Source: Saccharopolyspora gloriosae (lineage in GTDB: Bacteria; Actinomycetota; Actinomycetes; Mycobacteriales; Pseudonocardiaceae). Taken from it: a stretch of DNA of 64,000 bases. Made by a program: the position numbers and the translations under genes. How positions within the stretch are numbered: position 1 is the first letter of the stretch; the number at the start of each line of letters is the position of its first letter. Below the pieces are notes generated by a model that ran no database searches, was not told where the DNA came from, and saw nothing but the letters and a program-made list of their open reading frames with translations. The stretch spans positions 5,271,501 through 5,335,500 of the forward strand of contig NZ_JACHIV010000001.1 of the NCBI RefSeq assembly GCF_014203325.1. The letters run 5' to 3'. Shown here in pieces: positions 16,833 through 25,139 of the stretch.

Positions 16833-19382
16833 TCATGCCAGGACGATTCGGCCGAGTTCTGCGGGGCCCGATAGGAGGGGGTGTTTGGGGAGCACTCGGA
16901 CCGTGTAGCCGGTCGGGCCCGCGTGGGGCAGCGTGACCGTCGCCTCGTAGTGGCCGTCTTCGGCCGGGTGCATGGATTCCGTGGTGAACTCGTGAAGCTT
17001 GTCCGCGTCGTCGACGCGGCCCACCACTACCTCCACGTCCACATCGGACGGTTCCAGGCCCGCCAGGTCCACCTCGGCCCGCACCGTGATGCGCCCGCCC
17101 AGCAGCGGGGTCGCGCCGTCGTCCACGGACATCCGGGTGGAGCCGATCCGCACCCACGACCACGCCGCGCTCAACCGCGCACCGTACTCCGCGATCTCCT
17201 TCGCGCCGTGGAAGTCCTGCTCCGTCATCGCCTGCACCGACCGCGACGCCGGGCCGTAGTAGCGGTCCACGTATTCGCGGACCATGCGGGAGGACTGCAC
17301 CCGCGGGCCCAGCGTGGCCAGCGTGTGCCGCACCATCGACATCCACTTGCCGGGCACCCCGTCGGTGCTGCGCTCGTAGAAGGTGGGCGCGACGCTGGTG
17401 GAGATGAGCTCGTAGAGCGCGGCGGCCTCCAGGTCGTCGCGGCGGTTCTGGTCGGTGACGCCGTCGGCGTTCGGGATCGCCCAGCCGTTCTCGCCGTCGA
17501 ACAGCTCGTCCCACCAGCCGTCGCGCACCGACAGGTTCAGCGCGCCGTTGAGCGCGGCCTTCATCCCCGAGGTACCGCACGCCTCCAGCGGGCGGACGGG
17601 GGTGTTGAGCCACACGTCGCAGCCCGACACCAGGTACCGCGCCAACGACATGTCGTAGTCCGGCAGGAAGACGATGCGGTGGCGCACCTCGGGGTCGTCG
17701 GCGAACCGCGCGATCTGCTGGATCATCGCCTTGCCGCCCTCGTCGGCCGGGTGCGACTTGCCCGCCACCACCAGCTGCACCGGGCGCTCCGGGTCCAGCA
17801 GCAGCCGCCGCAGCCGTTCGGTGTCGCGCAGCATCAGCGTGAGGCGCTTGTACGTCGGCACCCGGCGGGCGAAGCCGATGGTGAGCACGTCCGGGTCGAA
17901 GACCGAGTCGCACCAGCCCAGTTCGAGGTCGGAGGCACCGCGCTGCAACCACGCCTGCCGGAGCCTGCGGCGCACCTCGTCGACGAGCCGCTGGCGCAGC
18001 GAACTGCGCAGCTCCCACAGCAGCGGGTCGCTCACCGGTTCCATGCCGCGCAGGCCCGCACCGCTGTCCATTTCGGACTCGCCGAGCAGCTTGCCGAGTT
18101 CCCGCGCCGACCACGTCGGCCCGTGCACCCCGTTGGTGACCGACCCGATCGGCACCTCCTCCACGCCGAAACCGGGCCACAGCCCGCGGAACATGGTGCG
18201 CAGCACGCCGCCGTGCAGCGCCGACACCCCGTTCGCCCGCTGCGCCAGCCGCAACCCCATGTGCGCCATGTTGAACATGCCCGCGTTGTTCTCCGCGCCC
18301 AGCGCCACCACCCGCTCCGTCGGCACCCCCGGCAGCAGCGCCTGCGAGGAACCGTCGCCGAAGTAGTGGCGCACCAGGTCCACCGGGAACCGGTCGATGC
18401 CCGCCGGAACGGGGGTGTGCGTGGTGAACACGGTGCCCGCGCGGACCGCGGCGACGGCCTCGTCGAAGTTCAAGCCCGGCGCGCCGTGCAGTTCCCGGAC
18501 GCGTTCCAGCCCGAGGAAACCGGCGTGGCCCTCGTTGGTGTGGAAGACCTCCGGCGCGGGGTGGCCGGTGAGCTCGCAGTAGGCGCGCACCGCCCGCACC
18601 CCGCCCACGCCGGCGAGGATCTCCTGCCGGATGCGGTGGTCCGAGTCGCCGCCGTAGAGCCGGTCGGTGGTGCCGCGCAGGTCGTCGTCGTTGTCCGGCA
18701 GGTCCGTGTCCAGCAGCAGCAGCGGAACCCGGCCCACCTGGGCCTTCCAGATCCGCGCGCGCAGCACCCGCCCACCGGGCATCGCGACCCGCACCAGGAT
18801 CGGCTCGCCCGACGGTTCGGTCAGCGTCTCCAGCGGCAGGCCCTTCGGGTCCTGCACCGGGTAGTGCTCCTGCTGCCAGCCCTGCTCGGACAGCGCCTGC
18901 CGGAAGTAGCCGGAGCGGTAGAACAGGCCCACCCCGATCAGCGGCACCCCCAGGTCCGACGCCGACTTCAGGTGGTCGCCCGCCAGCACGCCGAGCCCGC
19001 CGGAGTAGTTCGGCAACGCCTCGCTGACGCCGAACTCCATCGAGAAGTACGCCACCGAGGACGGCAGCGCGGCCCCTTCGGCCTGCCGCTGCTGGTACCA
19101 GCGGGGCACCGACAGGTAGTGCCGCAGGTCGTCGTCGACGGCGCGGGTGCGGGCCAGGAACTCGTCGTCCTGGGCGAGCCCGCGCAGCCGCTCCGCCGGG
19201 ACCTCCTCCAGCAGTCGCAGCGGGTCGCCGCCCACCCGCGACCACACCGCCGGGTCCACCGCCGCGAACAGGTCCTGCGTCGGCGGGTGCCACGTCCAGC
19301 GCAGGTTCGTGGCCAGGGTTCCCAGCGCCGCCAACGGCTCCGGCAGATGTGCTCGAACGGTGAATCGGTGGACGGCTCTCAC
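16833..19382 (-). CDS. glgP: Alpha-glucan phosphorylase
   Basis: GT35 alpha-1,4-glucan phosphorylase of the short actinobacterial type (849 residues with an N-terminal DUF3417 region). It releases glucose-1-phosphate from glycogen or maltodextrin. Landmarks: AYFSMEFGVSEALPNYSGGLGVLAGDHLKSASDLG near residue 110, HTNEGHAGF, THTPVPAGIDRFP, VVAGKSHPADEGGKAMIQ and the PLP-lysine block EACGTSGMKAALNGALNLS. The N terminus MRAVHRFTVRAHLPEPLAAL is standard. No glgE/glgB neighbours are in the window. Monocistronic. Confidence 0.95.
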   Translation of the reverse strand: MRAVHRFTVRAHLPEPLAALGTLATNLRWTWHPPTQDLFAAVDPAVWSRVGGDPLRLLEEVPAERLRGLAQDDEFLARTRAVDDDLRHYLSVPRWYQQRQAEGAALPSSVAYFSMEFGVSEALPNYSGGLGVLAGDHLKSASDLGVPLIGVGLFYRSGYFRQALSEQGWQQEHYPVQDPKGLPLETLTEPSGEPILVRVAMPGGRVLRARIWKAQVGRVPLLLLDTDLPDNDDDLRGTTDRLYGGDSDHRIRQEILAGVGGVRAVRAYCELTGHPAPEVFHTNEGHAGFLGLERVRELHGAPGLNFDEAVAAVRAGTVFTTHTPVPAGIDRFPVDLVRHYFGDGSSQALLPGVPTERVVALGAENNAGMFNMAHMGLRLAQRANGVSALHGGVLRTMFRGLWPGFGVEEVPIGSVTNGVHGPTWSARELGKLLGESEMDSGAGLRGMEPVSDPLLWELRSSLRQRLVDEVRRRLRQAWLQRGASDLELGWCDSVFDPDVLTIGFARRVPTYKRLTLMLRDTERLRRLLLDPERPVQLVVAGKSHPADEGGKAMIQQIARFADDPEVRHRIVFLPDYDMSLARYLVSGCDVWLNTPVRPLEACGTSGMKAALNGALNLSVRDGWWDELFDGENGWAIPNADGVTDQNRRDDLEAAALYELISTSVAPTFYERSTDGVPGKWMSMVRHTLATLGPRVQSSRMVREYVDRYYGPASRSVQAMTEQDFHGAKEIAEYGARLSAAWSWVRIGSTRMSVDDGATPLLGGRITVRAEVDLAGLEPSDVDVEVVVGRVDDADKLHEFTTESMHPAEDGHYEATVTLPHAGPTGYTVRVLPKHPLLSGPAELGRIVLA

Positions 19383-19610
19383 GGCGGCTGACCCTATCTC
19401 GCGGTCGATGTCGATGTCTGATTCTCAAACGTCCGGGCGCCGCACGCGTACCCGTGCGGCGCCGCCCGTTCCGGCGATCGGCCGACGAGGCGCGCGACCG
19501 GTTCCTCGACTCGTGGTCGACGCACCCGGCTCCAGGCGTGTCCGACAGTGTCGCAGCCCGATGACGACGCCGTGGCCGGGTGATCAACTCGATGATGCGA
19601 AGCTGGCGGG

Positions 19611-20894
19611 GTGCGCACTCGGCGGATCCGGATCCTCTCCGCTGCCCTGCTGACCCTCGTGCTCGAGGTCGCGGGCTGCTCACGTCCTGCGCCGACGCCG
19701 CCCGCCGAGGCCGAGTCGGCGACGGTCGACCCCGGGTTCGTGCACGGCACCGACGGCGGTGACCTCGACCGGCTCGCCGCCACCGTCATCAGCGACGTGC
19801 AGGCGTACTGGGCGGCGACGCTGCCCGCCGTGACCGGGCGGCCGTGGCACGACCTCGACGGCGGCTTCTTCTCCGTCGACACCACGGCGAGCACCGGGCG
19901 GCCCCCGCCGTGCTCGGGCTCCGTCTCGAACCTGGAGGGCAACGCCTACTACTGCGCCTCCGTGGACGCCATCGCCTGGGACCGCGCGGCGCTGCTGCCG
20001 GTGCTGCGCGAGCACTACGGCGACGCGGCGGTCGCCGTGGTCCTCGCCCACGAGGTCGGCCACGCCGTGCAGCAGCGGTCCGGAGTGGACGTCGGCGCGG
20101 GCAGCGACGCGGCCCGCGTCGAAGCGGGCGCCGACTGCTACGCGGGCGCCTTCCTGCGCGCCGCCGCCGACGGGCGCACCGAACACCTGCGCGTCTCCCC
20201 CGCGCAGCTCGACCAGGCGCTGCACGCGCTGATCGTGTTCCGCGACCCCATCGGCACCGACGCGTCCTCCGGCGACGCGCACGGCACGTCCTTCGACCGG
20301 ATCACCGCGTTCCAGGACGGCCACCGGGACGGGCCGGGCCGCTGCGCCGACGTCCCCACCGAACGCGCCCCCACCGGCGACGCCCCCGACGACGGCAACG
20401 CACCGCTGCAGGCGGTCGTCGACCGGACCGCCGACGCGGGCGCGGAGTTCTTCGGCGACCAGGTCGCCGCCGCGGGCCGGAGCTGGACGCCGCCCGCGGT
20501 GCGCTCCCGCGACTGCCCGGCCGACCCGGTCGGGTACTGCGCCGAGCGCGGCCTGATCGGCTACGACCCGGCCGGGCTCGACGAGCTGCACCGCGACGTC
20601 GGCGACCAGGCGACGGCCACCCTGCTCGCGTCCCGGCACGCGCTCGCCGCGCTCACCGCGCTCGGGCGGCCCACCAGCGGCGCCGCCGCGGGCAGGGCGA
20701 TCAGCTGCCTCACCGGCGCCTACACCGCCACCGAACCCGGGCTCTCCGCGGGCGACCTGGACGAAGCGATCGAATCGCTGCTGGTCAGCGACAGCGTGTC
20801 CCGCGATGCCACCGGCGGCCAAGCTCTCACCGGCGGTGAGCGGGTCGCCGCGTTCCGCACCGGGCTGCTGCACGGGCCCGTCCACTGCGGATGA
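19611..20894 (+). CDS. Secreted zinc metallopeptidase lipoprotein, paralogue of 13234-14706
   Basis: 427 residues from GTG 19611. The signal sequence MRTRRIRILSAALLTLVLEVAGC ends in a lipobox. The Zn_peptidase-like domain has HEVGH in VLAHEVGHAVQQRSG and a later ligand region EAGADCYAGAFL. It shares with the other copy the sequence order TDGGDLDRLA / AYYCASVDAIAWDRAALLP / GDAHGTSFDRITAFQDG and the ending with a Cys. It is shorter in the linker regions. The pair probably arose by duplication and now flanks two unrelated genes. Target unknown. Confidence 0.83.
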   Translation: MRTRRIRILSAALLTLVLEVAGCSRPAPTPPAEAESATVDPGFVHGTDGGDLDRLAATVISDVQAYWAATLPAVTGRPWHDLDGGFFSVDTTASTGRPPPCSGSVSNLEGNAYYCASVDAIAWDRAALLPVLREHYGDAAVAVVLAHEVGHAVQQRSGVDVGAGSDAARVEAGADCYAGAFLRAAADGRTEHLRVSPAQLDQALHALIVFRDPIGTDASSGDAHGTSFDRITAFQDGHRDGPGRCADVPTERAPTGDAPDDGNAPLQAVVDRTADAGAEFFGDQVAAAGRSWTPPAVRSRDCPADPVGYCAERGLIGYDPAGLDELHRDVGDQATATLLASRHALAALTALGRPTSGAAAGRAISCLTGAYTATEPGLSAGDLDEAIESLLVSDSVSRDATGGQALTGGERVAAFRTGLLHGPVHCG

Positions 20895-21461
20895 TCACGT
20901 TCCGTGGCGGAGCCCGCTAGCGAACAGCGGAACATCGCGCACCGTTCGGAGCCTGGGAGGACCCGGCGCCACCGCGCACCATGATCGAGGACGCGCCGCG
21001 GGGGTCGCGGTCCGATCTCGCACAGCGGTCCGGCGCGCGGGGAACCTCCCCGCCGCCGCGTCGCGCCGTCCCACCCCACCTGTCCGCACTGGTCGACAGC
21101 CACAAGACGCCTTCGGCGACGAAGGCGCGAACAAGGGAACCTTCCTGTCACACGAGCCCCACCGACGCCCACATCGCGGGACGCGACCGGCCCACACTGG
21201 CCGCGACCCGCTCGGACGTGCCAGGATCCGGTCCGTGCCGGATTCGTTGCTTACTCGTGATCGCGTGATCGACCTGTTCCTGGTCGTCACTTCGGCCTGT
21301 CACTGACCGCAACTCCCCGTGACCCCACCGGGTCGACGGCGCGGCATCGCGATTCCTCACCTCCCCGCCTTCCCCGCGGCACGCCCGCGCGGTCCGGCGC
21401 TGGGACGCCGTCGATCGGCCCGGTTCCGATTCAGCTCACGAACCAAGGAACGGAAGCACTC
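20895..21461. other. Gene-free gap upstream of cysteine dioxygenase, with one palindrome half site
   Basis: 567 bases without a credible gene. CAAGGGAACCTTCCTGTCAC (21131-21150) is a half site of the dispersed palindrome family. The cdo ribosome binding site (AAGGAACGG, about 21444-21452) is at the end. No riboswitch fold was recognised. Confidence 0.5.
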
Positions 21462-22049
21462 ATGTCCGCACCCACGCACGTCTCCCAGTACACGCCGACC
21501 GAAGAGATCCCGGAGCTCGGCGCGGTCGAACTGCACCCCGCACTGGACCTGCCGCTGCTGCGCGACTCGATCCGCCCCGACCACGAGCTGTGGACGCCGA
21601 AGGAACTGCGCGACCTCACCACGCTGGCCATCACCGAACTCACCGGCTCCCTGCTGGACCTCGTCGAGGTCCACGACGAAGAGCGCTGGTGGGCGCGGCT
21701 CGGCCTCACCTCGGGCGTCGAGCTGTGGCTGCTGTCCTGGGCGCCCGGACAGGGGACGAAACCGCACGACCACGGCGGCGCCTCCGGATCGTTCGCGGTG
21801 CTGTTCGGCGAGGTCCGGGAGGACTACCGCTACCCGGCGGGCCCCATCCGCGAGGCGCACCACGGCACCGGTTCGTCGATCGGCTTCGGCGCCGGGCGCG
21901 CGCACCAGGTCCGCAACACCAGCTCGGTGAACGCGGCCACCGTGCACGCCTACTCGCCGCCGCTGCTGCCGGTGCGCCACTACGCGGACCTCTCCGACGT
22001 GCCGCCCGTGGCGCCGCAGCCGGCGGGCCCGATCCGGAAGAACATCTGA
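21462..22049 (+). CDS. Cysteine dioxygenase (cupin)
   Basis: Type I cysteine dioxygenase-like cupin, oxidising L-cysteine to cysteine sulfinate with O2 at a mononuclear Fe(II). Metal ligands: two His in KPHDHGGASGSFAVL near residue 103 and the distal His in GRAHQVRN. The Glu of the classical cupin is absent, as in true CDOs. Length 195 residues. TGA overlaps the ATG of the rhodanese gene (TGATG), so cysteine oxidation and sulfur transfer are made together. A 3-mercaptopropionate dioxygenase activity is the alternative. Confidence 0.88.
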   Translation: MSAPTHVSQYTPTEEIPELGAVELHPALDLPLLRDSIRPDHELWTPKELRDLTTLAITELTGSLLDLVEVHDEERWWARLGLTSGVELWLLSWAPGQGTKPHDHGGASGSFAVLFGEVREDYRYPAGPIREAHHGTGSSIGFGAGRAHQVRNTSSVNAATVHAYSPPLLPVRHYADLSDVPPVAPQPAGPIRKNI

Positions 22050-22501
22050 TGAGCGAGGTCACCGTGCCGACGCAACGCCCCCACGCCGACGAGGCCCCTG
22101 GTTTCGGCCCGTACGGCATCGACCACCTGCTCACCGACGCCCGCGGCGACCTGGACCGGGTCGATCCGCGCGGCGCCGCGGAGCTGCAGCGCAACGGGGC
22201 CCTCCTGATCGACATCCGGCCGGAGTCGAACCGGCTCGCAGAAGGCGAGATCCCGGGCGCGCTGAACGTGGAGCGCATCGTGCTGGAGTGGCGGCTGGAC
22301 CCGTCCAGCCCGCACCGGCTCGACGGCCTGCGCGTCGACCAGCCCGTGGTGCTGGTCTGCAACGAGGGCTACGCGTCGAGCCTCGCCGCCGCGCAGGCCC
22401 GCGAACTCGGCCTGGGCAGGGCGACCGACCTGATCGGCGGGTTCCGGGCGTGGCGCGCGGCCGGGCTCCCCGTCGAAGGCGGTCACGCCCCCGTCGGCTG
22501 A
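22049..22501 (+). CDS. Rhodanese-domain sulfurtransferase
   Basis: Single-domain rhodanese of 150 residues. The domain runs from about residue 35: LIDIRPESNRLAEGEIPGALNVERIVLEWRL, then the active-site loop VLVCNEGYASSLAAAQARELG with the persulfide-forming Cys, then DLIGGFRAWRAAGLPVEGG. Translationally coupled to cysteine dioxygenase by a one-base overlap. It probably handles sulfane sulfur from cysteine breakdown. Confidence 0.9.
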   Translation: MSEVTVPTQRPHADEAPGFGPYGIDHLLTDARGDLDRVDPRGAAELQRNGALLIDIRPESNRLAEGEIPGALNVERIVLEWRLDPSSPHRLDGLRVDQPVVLVCNEGYASSLAAAQARELGLGRATDLIGGFRAWRAAGLPVEGGHAPVG

Positions 22502-22514
22502 GACGTACCCCGCA

Positions 22515-22547
22515 GCGAGGGCGTCGTCCACCGGACGGCGCCCTCGT
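22515..22547 (+). terminator. Hairpin after the cdo-rhodanese operon
   Basis: 15-bp stem with two wobble pairs (GCGAGGGCGTCGTCC / GGACGGCGCCCTCGT) and a 3-nt loop, 13 nt past the rhodanese stop. No U-run. Confidence 0.65.
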
Positions 22548-22770
22548 TCGCGCGCGGACGGCCCCGCGCCCGGTCGCGGACGGCCTCGCTCCCGGTCTCC
22601 GCCTGGCACCACCGACGGCGGTGCCCGGAGCCCCGGTCGAGCCCGGCCGCAAGCACCTGGTGCGGGACCGGAAGAATGAGTCCCGGAGGGGACCGGCGGG
22701 GTGATCGCCAGGCGGTCCGAACGGCGCCGGAACCGTGCGCAGAGCGGCCGGAAACGGCTGGGAGGTGGAC

Positions 22771-23559
22771 GTGGACGACCTGGTCATCCGGATGGACGGA
22801 GTCGGAGTCCGGCGGGGTGGAAACGCGCTGGTGTCCGACGTGAACTGGTCGGTGGAACTCGACGAGCGCTGGGTGGTGCTGGGACCGAACGGCGCGGGCA
22901 AGACCACGCTGCTCAAGCTCGCAGGCGCCGAACTGCACCCGTCGGACGGCACCGTCGACGTGCTCGGGGAACGCATGGGCCGCACCAACGTGTTCGAGCT
23001 GCGCCCGCGGATCGGCCTGTCCTCGGCCGCGCTGGGTTCGCGCGTGCCCGGCGACGAACTGGTGCGCGACGTGGTGGTCAGCGCCGGGTACTCGGTCCTC
23101 GGCCGGTGGCGCGAGGAATACGACGAGATGGACACCGACCGGGCCACCGAACTGCTGGACCTGCTCGGGGTGGCGCACCTCGCCGACCGATCCTTCGGGA
23201 CGTTGTCCGAAGGCGAGCGCAAGCGCACCCTCATCTCCCGCGCGCTGATGACCGATCCGGAGCTGCTGCTGCTCGACGAACCCGCCGCCGGGCTGGACCT
23301 GGGCGGGCGCGAAGACCTGGTGGCGCGGCTGTCCGCACTGGCCATGGACCCGGAAGCACCCGCGTCCGTGCTCGTCACCCACCACGTGGAGGAGATCCCG
23401 CCGGGGTTCACCCACGCCCTGCTGCTGCGCGAAGGCACCACCGTCGCGCAGGGGCTGCTGGAGGACGTGCTCACCGAGGACAACCTCTCGAAGACCTTCG
23501 ACCAGGACCTGGAGCTGCAGCGCAGCGGCGACCGCTACTTCGCGCGCAGGCGCGCCTGA
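22771..23559 (+). CDS. ABC transporter ATP-binding protein, standalone
   Basis: 262-residue nucleotide-binding domain: Walker A GPNGAGKTT, signature LSEGERKR, Walker B LLLLDEPAAGLDL and switch His in LVTHHVEEIP. GTG 22771 is chosen because GGAGGTG sits immediately upstream; GTG 22735 is also in frame. No permease gene is adjacent and the gene is closed by a terminator. It resembles the ModF/PhnK-type single ATPases whose partner is unknown. It might act with a remote permease or in a non-transport role. Confidence 0.88.
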   Translation: MDDLVIRMDGVGVRRGGNALVSDVNWSVELDERWVVLGPNGAGKTTLLKLAGAELHPSDGTVDVLGERMGRTNVFELRPRIGLSSAALGSRVPGDELVRDVVVSAGYSVLGRWREEYDEMDTDRATELLDLLGVAHLADRSFGTLSEGERKRTLISRALMTDPELLLLDEPAAGLDLGGREDLVARLSALAMDPEAPASVLVTHHVEEIPPGFTHALLLREGTTVAQGLLEDVLTEDNLSKTFDQDLELQRSGDRYFARRRA

Positions 23560-23578
23560 CCGACCGCACCCGCGCGAC

Positions 23579-23608
23579 GGGCCCCCGCTCCCAAGCGAGC
23601 GGGGGCCC
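23579..23608 (+). terminator. Strong hairpin terminator after ABC gene
   Basis: Perfect 12-bp GC stem (GGGCCCCCGCTC / GAGCGGGGGCCC) with a 6-nt loop, 20 nt past the stop. Confidence 0.8.
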
Positions 23609-23725
23609 GTGCGCGTTCGGCCGCAAGGGATACGCGACACCACTACTGAGATCGTCGACACTGACGATCGGCGGGAACGCGGGATAGCCTCCGGGCAAGC
23701 GGCAGTTCGACGAGGAGGTTGCGGC

Positions 23726-24508
23726 GTGGGTGAGTTCGTCAGGCTCGACGTGGAAGGCGCCATCGGCACGATCAGGTTGGAACGGCCGCCGATGAACGCG
23801 CTGAACCGGCAGATCGAGCAGGAGCTGAAAGCCGTGGCGGCGGAGGCGGCCGAACGCCCCGACGTGCGCGCGGTGATCGTCTACGGCGGCGAGAAGGTCT
23901 TCGCGGCCGGCGCCGATATCAAGGAAATGGCCGACATGTCCTACTCGGACATGGCCGCCAAGGAGGAGAACGGCCTCACCGCAGCGATGAGCGCCGTCGC
24001 CGCGATCCCGAAGCCGACCGTCGCCGCCATCACCGGCTACGCCCTCGGCGGCGGATTCGAACTCGCGTTGAGCTGCGACCGCCGCATCATCGGCGACACC
24101 ACCAAGGTCGGTCAGCCGGAAGTCCTGCTCGGCGTGATCCCCGGAGCCGGCGGCACCCAGCGCCTCGCCCGGCTCGTCGGGCCCAGCAAGGCCAAGGACA
24201 TCATCTTCTCCGGCCGGTTCGTCAAAGCCCCCGAAGCCCTGGAACTGGGCCTCGTCGACGAGGTCGTGGCGGCCGACGAGGTGTACGCGGCGGCCCGCAA
24301 GTGGGCCGAGCAGTTCGCCAACGGCCCGGCGCGCGCGCTCGCGGCGGCGAAGGCCGCGATCGACGGCGGCCTCGACATGGACCTCGACAACGGCCTGCGC
24401 CTGGAGACGCAGATCTTCGCCGGCCTCTTCGCCACCGAGGACCAGAAGATCGGCATGCGCTCGTTCATCGAAAACGGCCCGGGCAAGGCTGAGTTCACCG
24501 GGCGGTAG
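23726..24508 (+). CDS. Enoyl-CoA hydratase/isomerase
   Basis: Crotonase-fold enzyme of 260 residues, probably hydrating 2-enoyl-CoA in fatty-acid beta-oxidation. Oxyanion-hole segments are visible: AAGADIKEMADM and ALGGGFELALSCDRRI. Catalytic Glu candidates lie in VGQPEVLLGVIPGAGGTQRLARLVG, the block of true hydratases with two acidic residues. GTG 23726 (MGEFVRLDVEG) is preceded by GAGGAGG at 7 nt. It works with acyl-CoA dehydrogenases that feed EtfAB. Confidence 0.92.
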   Translation: MGEFVRLDVEGAIGTIRLERPPMNALNRQIEQELKAVAAEAAERPDVRAVIVYGGEKVFAAGADIKEMADMSYSDMAAKEENGLTAAMSAVAAIPKPTVAAITGYALGGGFELALSCDRRIIGDTTKVGQPEVLLGVIPGAGGTQRLARLVGPSKAKDIIFSGRFVKAPEALELGLVDEVVAADEVYAAARKWAEQFANGPARALAAAKAAIDGGLDMDLDNGLRLETQIFAGLFATEDQKIGMRSFIENGPGKAEFTGR

Positions 24509-24541
24509 GTGCTGGGCTCGTTCTGCTTTGGTGGTCGGGTA

Positions 24542-24640
24542 GCGGAACCTCAGCGTTCTTCTCGCTGCGGGATCTTTTTCCCAAGTGGCTCCGCCACGAG
24601 GGAAAAAGCTGTCCTCGCGAGAAGAACGCTGAGAACCCGC
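24542..24640 (+). repeat. 99-nt covarying hairpin element, copy 3
   Basis: Arm CTCAGCGTTCTTCTCGC (24549-24565) pairs exactly with 24617-24633. The interior is as in copy 2 except CCCAAGTGGC for CCCGAGTGGC, a change outside the paired core. It begins 33 nt after the enoyl-CoA hydratase stop, in the same direction. Confidence 0.9.
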
Positions 24641-24664
24641 CGGTGAGGGCTTTTCGACGTGGGC

Positions 24665-24850
24665 TATGTGCTTCGCACATACAGGCACGGCCTGCGGCCG
24701 CAAGGCAGGCTTGCTTCGCCGCCCAGAGCACGGCTTCGCCGCAAAGCACGGCCTACGGCCGCAAGGCAGGCAGGGCTTCGCCCGCCCTACTGCACGGCCT
24801 CGCCGCAGAGGCACGGCCTTCGGGCGCGAGGCTGGTGGGCTTGGCCTTGC
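24665..24850 (+). repeat. Mini-hairpin string after copy 3 (diverged relative of the 64-bp array)
   Basis: Starts with TATGTGC-TTC-GCACATA (24665-24681), then GGCC-TGC-GGCC, CGGC-TTC-GCCG, GGCC-TAC-GGCC, GGGC-TTC-GCCC and others, mostly with 3-nt loops. The order resembles the 16439 array but spacing and sequence have drifted. Confidence 0.7.
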
Positions 24851-25139
24851 TATTCGCTGCACGGTTTGGTTGTGAGGCACGGGCTCCTCCGGTCGTGAAG
24901 CGGACGGGCTTCGTCGCCTTCGCCGGCTACGTCGGCGAAAGGGCGCTCGGCGCTGGGGCGCTTTGCTTCGCTCGTGCTTGGGTTTCGCCGGGTGGTGGTC
25001 GGGCTTTGGCGCGGTGTTCGTTGGCGGAGACCGGGGGTGTTGGCGGGGGATTCCGGGTGGGCGTGTCTCCGGGGTGCTCGGGTGGGGCGGTTAGAGTGCT
25101 GCGGTCCAGGTAGAGCACGTGCGCGGTGGTGGGAATTCG
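24851..25139. other. Gene-free stretch upstream of the THUMP-like methyltransferase
   Basis: Low-complexity G/T-rich non-coding sequence. Short open frames here show no family features. It presumably carries the promoter of the methyltransferase gene, but no clear hexamers were seen. Confidence 0.4.

Noticed and set aside
16149-16936. Long open frames across hairpin copy 2 and the 64-bp array giving repeated peptides such as GTAFGRKASVASPAQ
   Set aside because: The period is not a multiple of three, so the same DNA is read in all three frames in turn. No start signal is present, and the covariation in the hairpin part preserves pairing and not codons.
16881-19391. 836-codon plus-strand frame over glgP
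   Set aside because: Arg/His/Val-rich antisense shadow of a gene with clear GT35 motifs.
20895-21290. 131-codon minus-strand frame in the cdo upstream gap
   Set aside because: Arg-rich, no ribosome binding site, crosses a palindrome half site; looks non-coding.
21300-21461. Riboswitch upstream of cysteine dioxygenase
   Set aside because: No core sequence of a known sulfur-related riboswitch (SAM or related) was found, and no clear terminator pair.
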